Positions 4,133 through 5,806 of a DNA stretch of 5,806 bases are shown here, piece by piece. The stretch comes from SZUA-430 sp041477875 (GTDB lineage Bacteria; Pseudomonadota; Alphaproteobacteria; Micropepsales; Micropepsaceae). Where the stretch lies: contig JBGOVA010000239.1 of the NCBI GenBank assembly GCA_041477875.1, positions 1-5,806 on the forward strand, in the 5' to 3' direction. Numbering within the stretch: position 1 is the first letter of the stretch; each line of letters opens with the position of its first letter. Position numbers and translations under genes: made by a program. The notes beneath the pieces were generated by a model. It saw only the letters and a program-made list of their open reading frames with translations, had not been told where the DNA came from and ran no database searches.

Positions 4133-5806
4133 GCGCCGGCGCCGCCGAAGCGTTGCTCCCATGCGGCGATTTGTTCGGGCGCGATCTTCGCGAACAAGAC
4201 GTCGCCCTGCCCCGGCACGTTGAAGCCGTGGCCCGCTTTGAGCACCGTCAACTCATCCACGATGCGGCCCTTCGGCCAGCGCAACGATTTCGTATCGAGC
4301 TTCAGGGCCTTGGCCATCGCGTCCGCCGAGAAGGGAATGATCGGCGCGGCGAGACAGGCAAATAGCCGGATGAGATTGAACGCCGTACGGATGCTGACGG
4401 CGGCTGCGTTCTTGTCCGTGCGGATCGCCGTCCACGGCGCGGCGTCGGCCAAGTACTCGTTGCCCTGCACCCAGATCGCGCGCAGTTCGCCGGCCGCTTT
4501 GCGAAGCTGGGCCTCTTCGAGATGCACCGTGTAGATGCCGAAGCGGCGTTCGAGCTCTTCGGCAAGCTTCGTCTCTTTCGCGCCCGGCGTGCCGCCGTCG
4601 GGAATGCCTGCGCCGAATTTGCTGTCGGTGAATTTCAGCGTGCGGTTGACGAAATTGCCGAGCACGTCGGCCAGATCCTTGTTCACCGTGTCGGCAAAGT
4701 GCTGCCACGTGAAGGACGAGTCCGCACTTTCGGGCGCGTTCGCCGTCAGATACCAACGCCAATAGTCGGGCGGCAGAATCTCAAGCGCCGCGTCCATGAA
4801 GATGCCGCGCTTCTGGCTCGTCGAGAATTTTCCGCCATAGTAGTTGAGCCAGTTGAAGCCCTTGATCTGGTCGACGAGTTTCCACGGTTCGCGCGAGCCC
4901 AAGATCGTTACGGGAAAGCCGACGGTGTGGAACGGGACGTTGTCCTTGCCCATGAATTCGACATAGCGGACGTTGCGCTGCGCTTCATCGCCGAACCACC
5001 ACGACTTCCAATTGCGCGGATTCGGCGGCGGCACCGCATCGGCCCATTCCTTGGTCGCGCCGATGTATTCGATCGGCGCGTCGAACCAGACGTAGAAGAC
5101 CTTGCCCTTGAGCCCTTCGACATCGGGGCGCTGTCCATTCGGATTCGGCCCCCAGGTCTCCGCATTCAACGGAACGCCCCACGAGAGATCGCGGGTGATA
5201 CCGCGATCCTGCAGGCCCTCGTCGAGCCATTTGAGCGCGATGGACGAAACCAAATTGGGCCATTCGGTGCGCGTGCCGATCCATTTACGCAGCTCGTCCG
5301 AGAATTTCGACTGCTTCAGGAACAAATGCTTGCTGTCGCGCAGTTCGATCTCGGTCGAACCGGACACGGCCGAGCGTGGATTTATGAGGTCCGCCGGATC
5401 GAGCACGCGCGTGCAATTTTCGCATTGATCGCCGCGCGCGTTCTCGTAGCCGCAATGCGGACACGTGCCGATGACATAGCGGTCGGGCAAAAAACGTCCG
5501 TCGGCCTTGGAGTAGACTTGGCGCGTCGTGCGCTCTTCGATGTGGCCGCGCTCCCAAAGGACCTTGGCGAAGTGCTGCGTCAGCTCGCGATTTTGCGGGC
5601 TCGACGAGCGGCCGAAATAGTCGAACGACAGGCCGAAGCCCTCGGACAGCTTCTTCTGGATCGCCCACCATTTCGCGCAGTACTCGGCGACGGGCAGCCC
5701 TTCCTCAAGCGCGGCGAGCTCGGCCGGCGTGCCGTGCTCGTCGGTGGCGCAAATGAAGAGCGTGTCGCGCCCGCGCGCACGCTGATAGCGCGCATAGACG
5801 TCCGCC
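4129..5806 (-). CDS. metG: Methionyl-tRNA synthetase, N-terminus beyond the window
   Basis: MetRS charges tRNA-Met and initiator tRNA with methionine in the cytosol. The window holds 558 codons; aligned from memory with E. coli MetG, about 30 N-terminal residues including the HIGH motif lie past 5806. Visible from the right edge: ADVYARYQRARG and FICATDEHGTP of the Rossmann fold; the zinc knuckle CPHC (5452-5463) and CENC (5413-5424); KVFYVWFDAPIEYIG; GKDNVPFHTVGFP; a KMSKS loop that reads KFSTSQKRG (4804-4830); and NFVNR plus APW of the anticodon-binding helical domain. The protein stops soon after that domain, so the C-terminal tRNA-binding/dimerisation (EMAP-like) domain of E. coli MetRS (677 aa) is absent. 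The full protein would be near 590 aa. The TTG at 5490 is an internal leucine, not a start. The gene overlaps the GNAT gene by 4 nt. Confidence 0.95.
   Translation of the reverse strand, partial: ADVYARYQRARGRDTLFICATDEHGTPAELAALEEGLPVAEYCAKWWAIQKKLSEGFGLSFDYFGRSSSPQNRELTQHFAKVLWERGHIEERTTRQVYSKADGRFLPDRYVIGTCPHCGYENARGDQCENCTRVLDPADLINPRSAVSGSTEIELRDSKHLFLKQSKFSDELRKWIGTRTEWPNLVSSIALKWLDEGLQDRGITRDLSWGVPLNAETWGPNPNGQRPDVEGLKGKVFYVWFDAPIEYIGATKEWADAVPPPNPRNWKSWWFGDEAQRNVRYVEFMGKDNVPFHTVGFPVTILGSREPWKLVDQIKGFNWLNYYGGKFSTSQKRGIFMDAALEILPPDYWRWYLTANAPESADSSFTWQHFADTVNKDLADVLGNFVNRTLKFTDSKFGAGIPDGGTPGAKETKLAEELERRFGIYTVHLEEAQLRKAAGELRAIWVQGNEYLADAAPWTAIRTDKNAAAVSIRTAFNLIRLFACLAAPIIPFSADAMAKALKLDTKSLRWPKGRIVDELTVLKAGHGFNVPGQGDVLFAKIAPEQIAAWEQRFGGAGA

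Noticed and set aside
4133..4162. Upstream ATG start for the GNAT gene (4162)
   Set aside because: The extra residues are an Arg-rich readthrough of metG coding sequence without a Shine-Dalgarno, whereas the GTG at 4132 fits family alignment and the stop-start overlap.

Overview
The window looks like ordinary housekeeping chromosome from a GC-rich alphaproteobacterium. The assignment rests on gene order: an rlmB-type rRNA methyltransferase diverges from a tRNA-Tyr gene, and a tRNA-Gly begins at the window edge. As I recall it, the order rlmB / tRNA-Tyr / tRNA-Gly / tuf is common in that class. Codon use, GC-driven antisense open frames and the families present all agree. I cannot name a genus. 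No phage, IS, CRISPR or toxin-antitoxin genes are visible.

Layout, left to right. Positions 1-16 (minus) hold the 5' tip of a tRNA-Gly that runs off the window. Positions 17-158 are a spacer rich in inverted repeats. Positions 159-244 (minus) are a complete tRNA-Tyr(GTA) with encoded CCA. A promoter candidate for these tRNAs lies at 365-394 (minus), in the divergent gap before rlmB. Positions 436-1203 (plus) encode the 23S rRNA 2'-O-methyltransferase RlmB. Everything from 1208 to the right edge is on the minus strand. In transcription order it is: metG (methionyl-tRNA synthetase, N-terminus beyond 5806, ends at 4129); a GNAT acetyltransferase starting inside the metG stop codon (4132-3635); and two paralogous L,D-transpeptidase-fold (YkuD) envelope proteins, at 3520-2366 and 2212-1208.

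How the genes work together: tRNA-Tyr, tRNA-Gly, RlmB and MetRS all serve translation. The metG and GNAT genes overlap by 4 nt and are very likely co-transcribed and translationally coupled. The two YkuD proteins form a tandem duplicated pair with exported or membrane-anchored N-termini, and probably act on peptidoglycan. They may share transcripts with the upstream genes or have their own promoters; the gaps of about 114 and 153 nt leave room for either.

I did not find a convincing undescribed system. The points most worth a second look are: the structured spacer between the two tRNAs, with stacked GAA loops and a hairpin that begins at the last A of the tRNA CCA end; the variant SAGCIR active-site motif in one of the two YkuD paralogues; and the KFSTS form of the KMSKS loop in MetRS.
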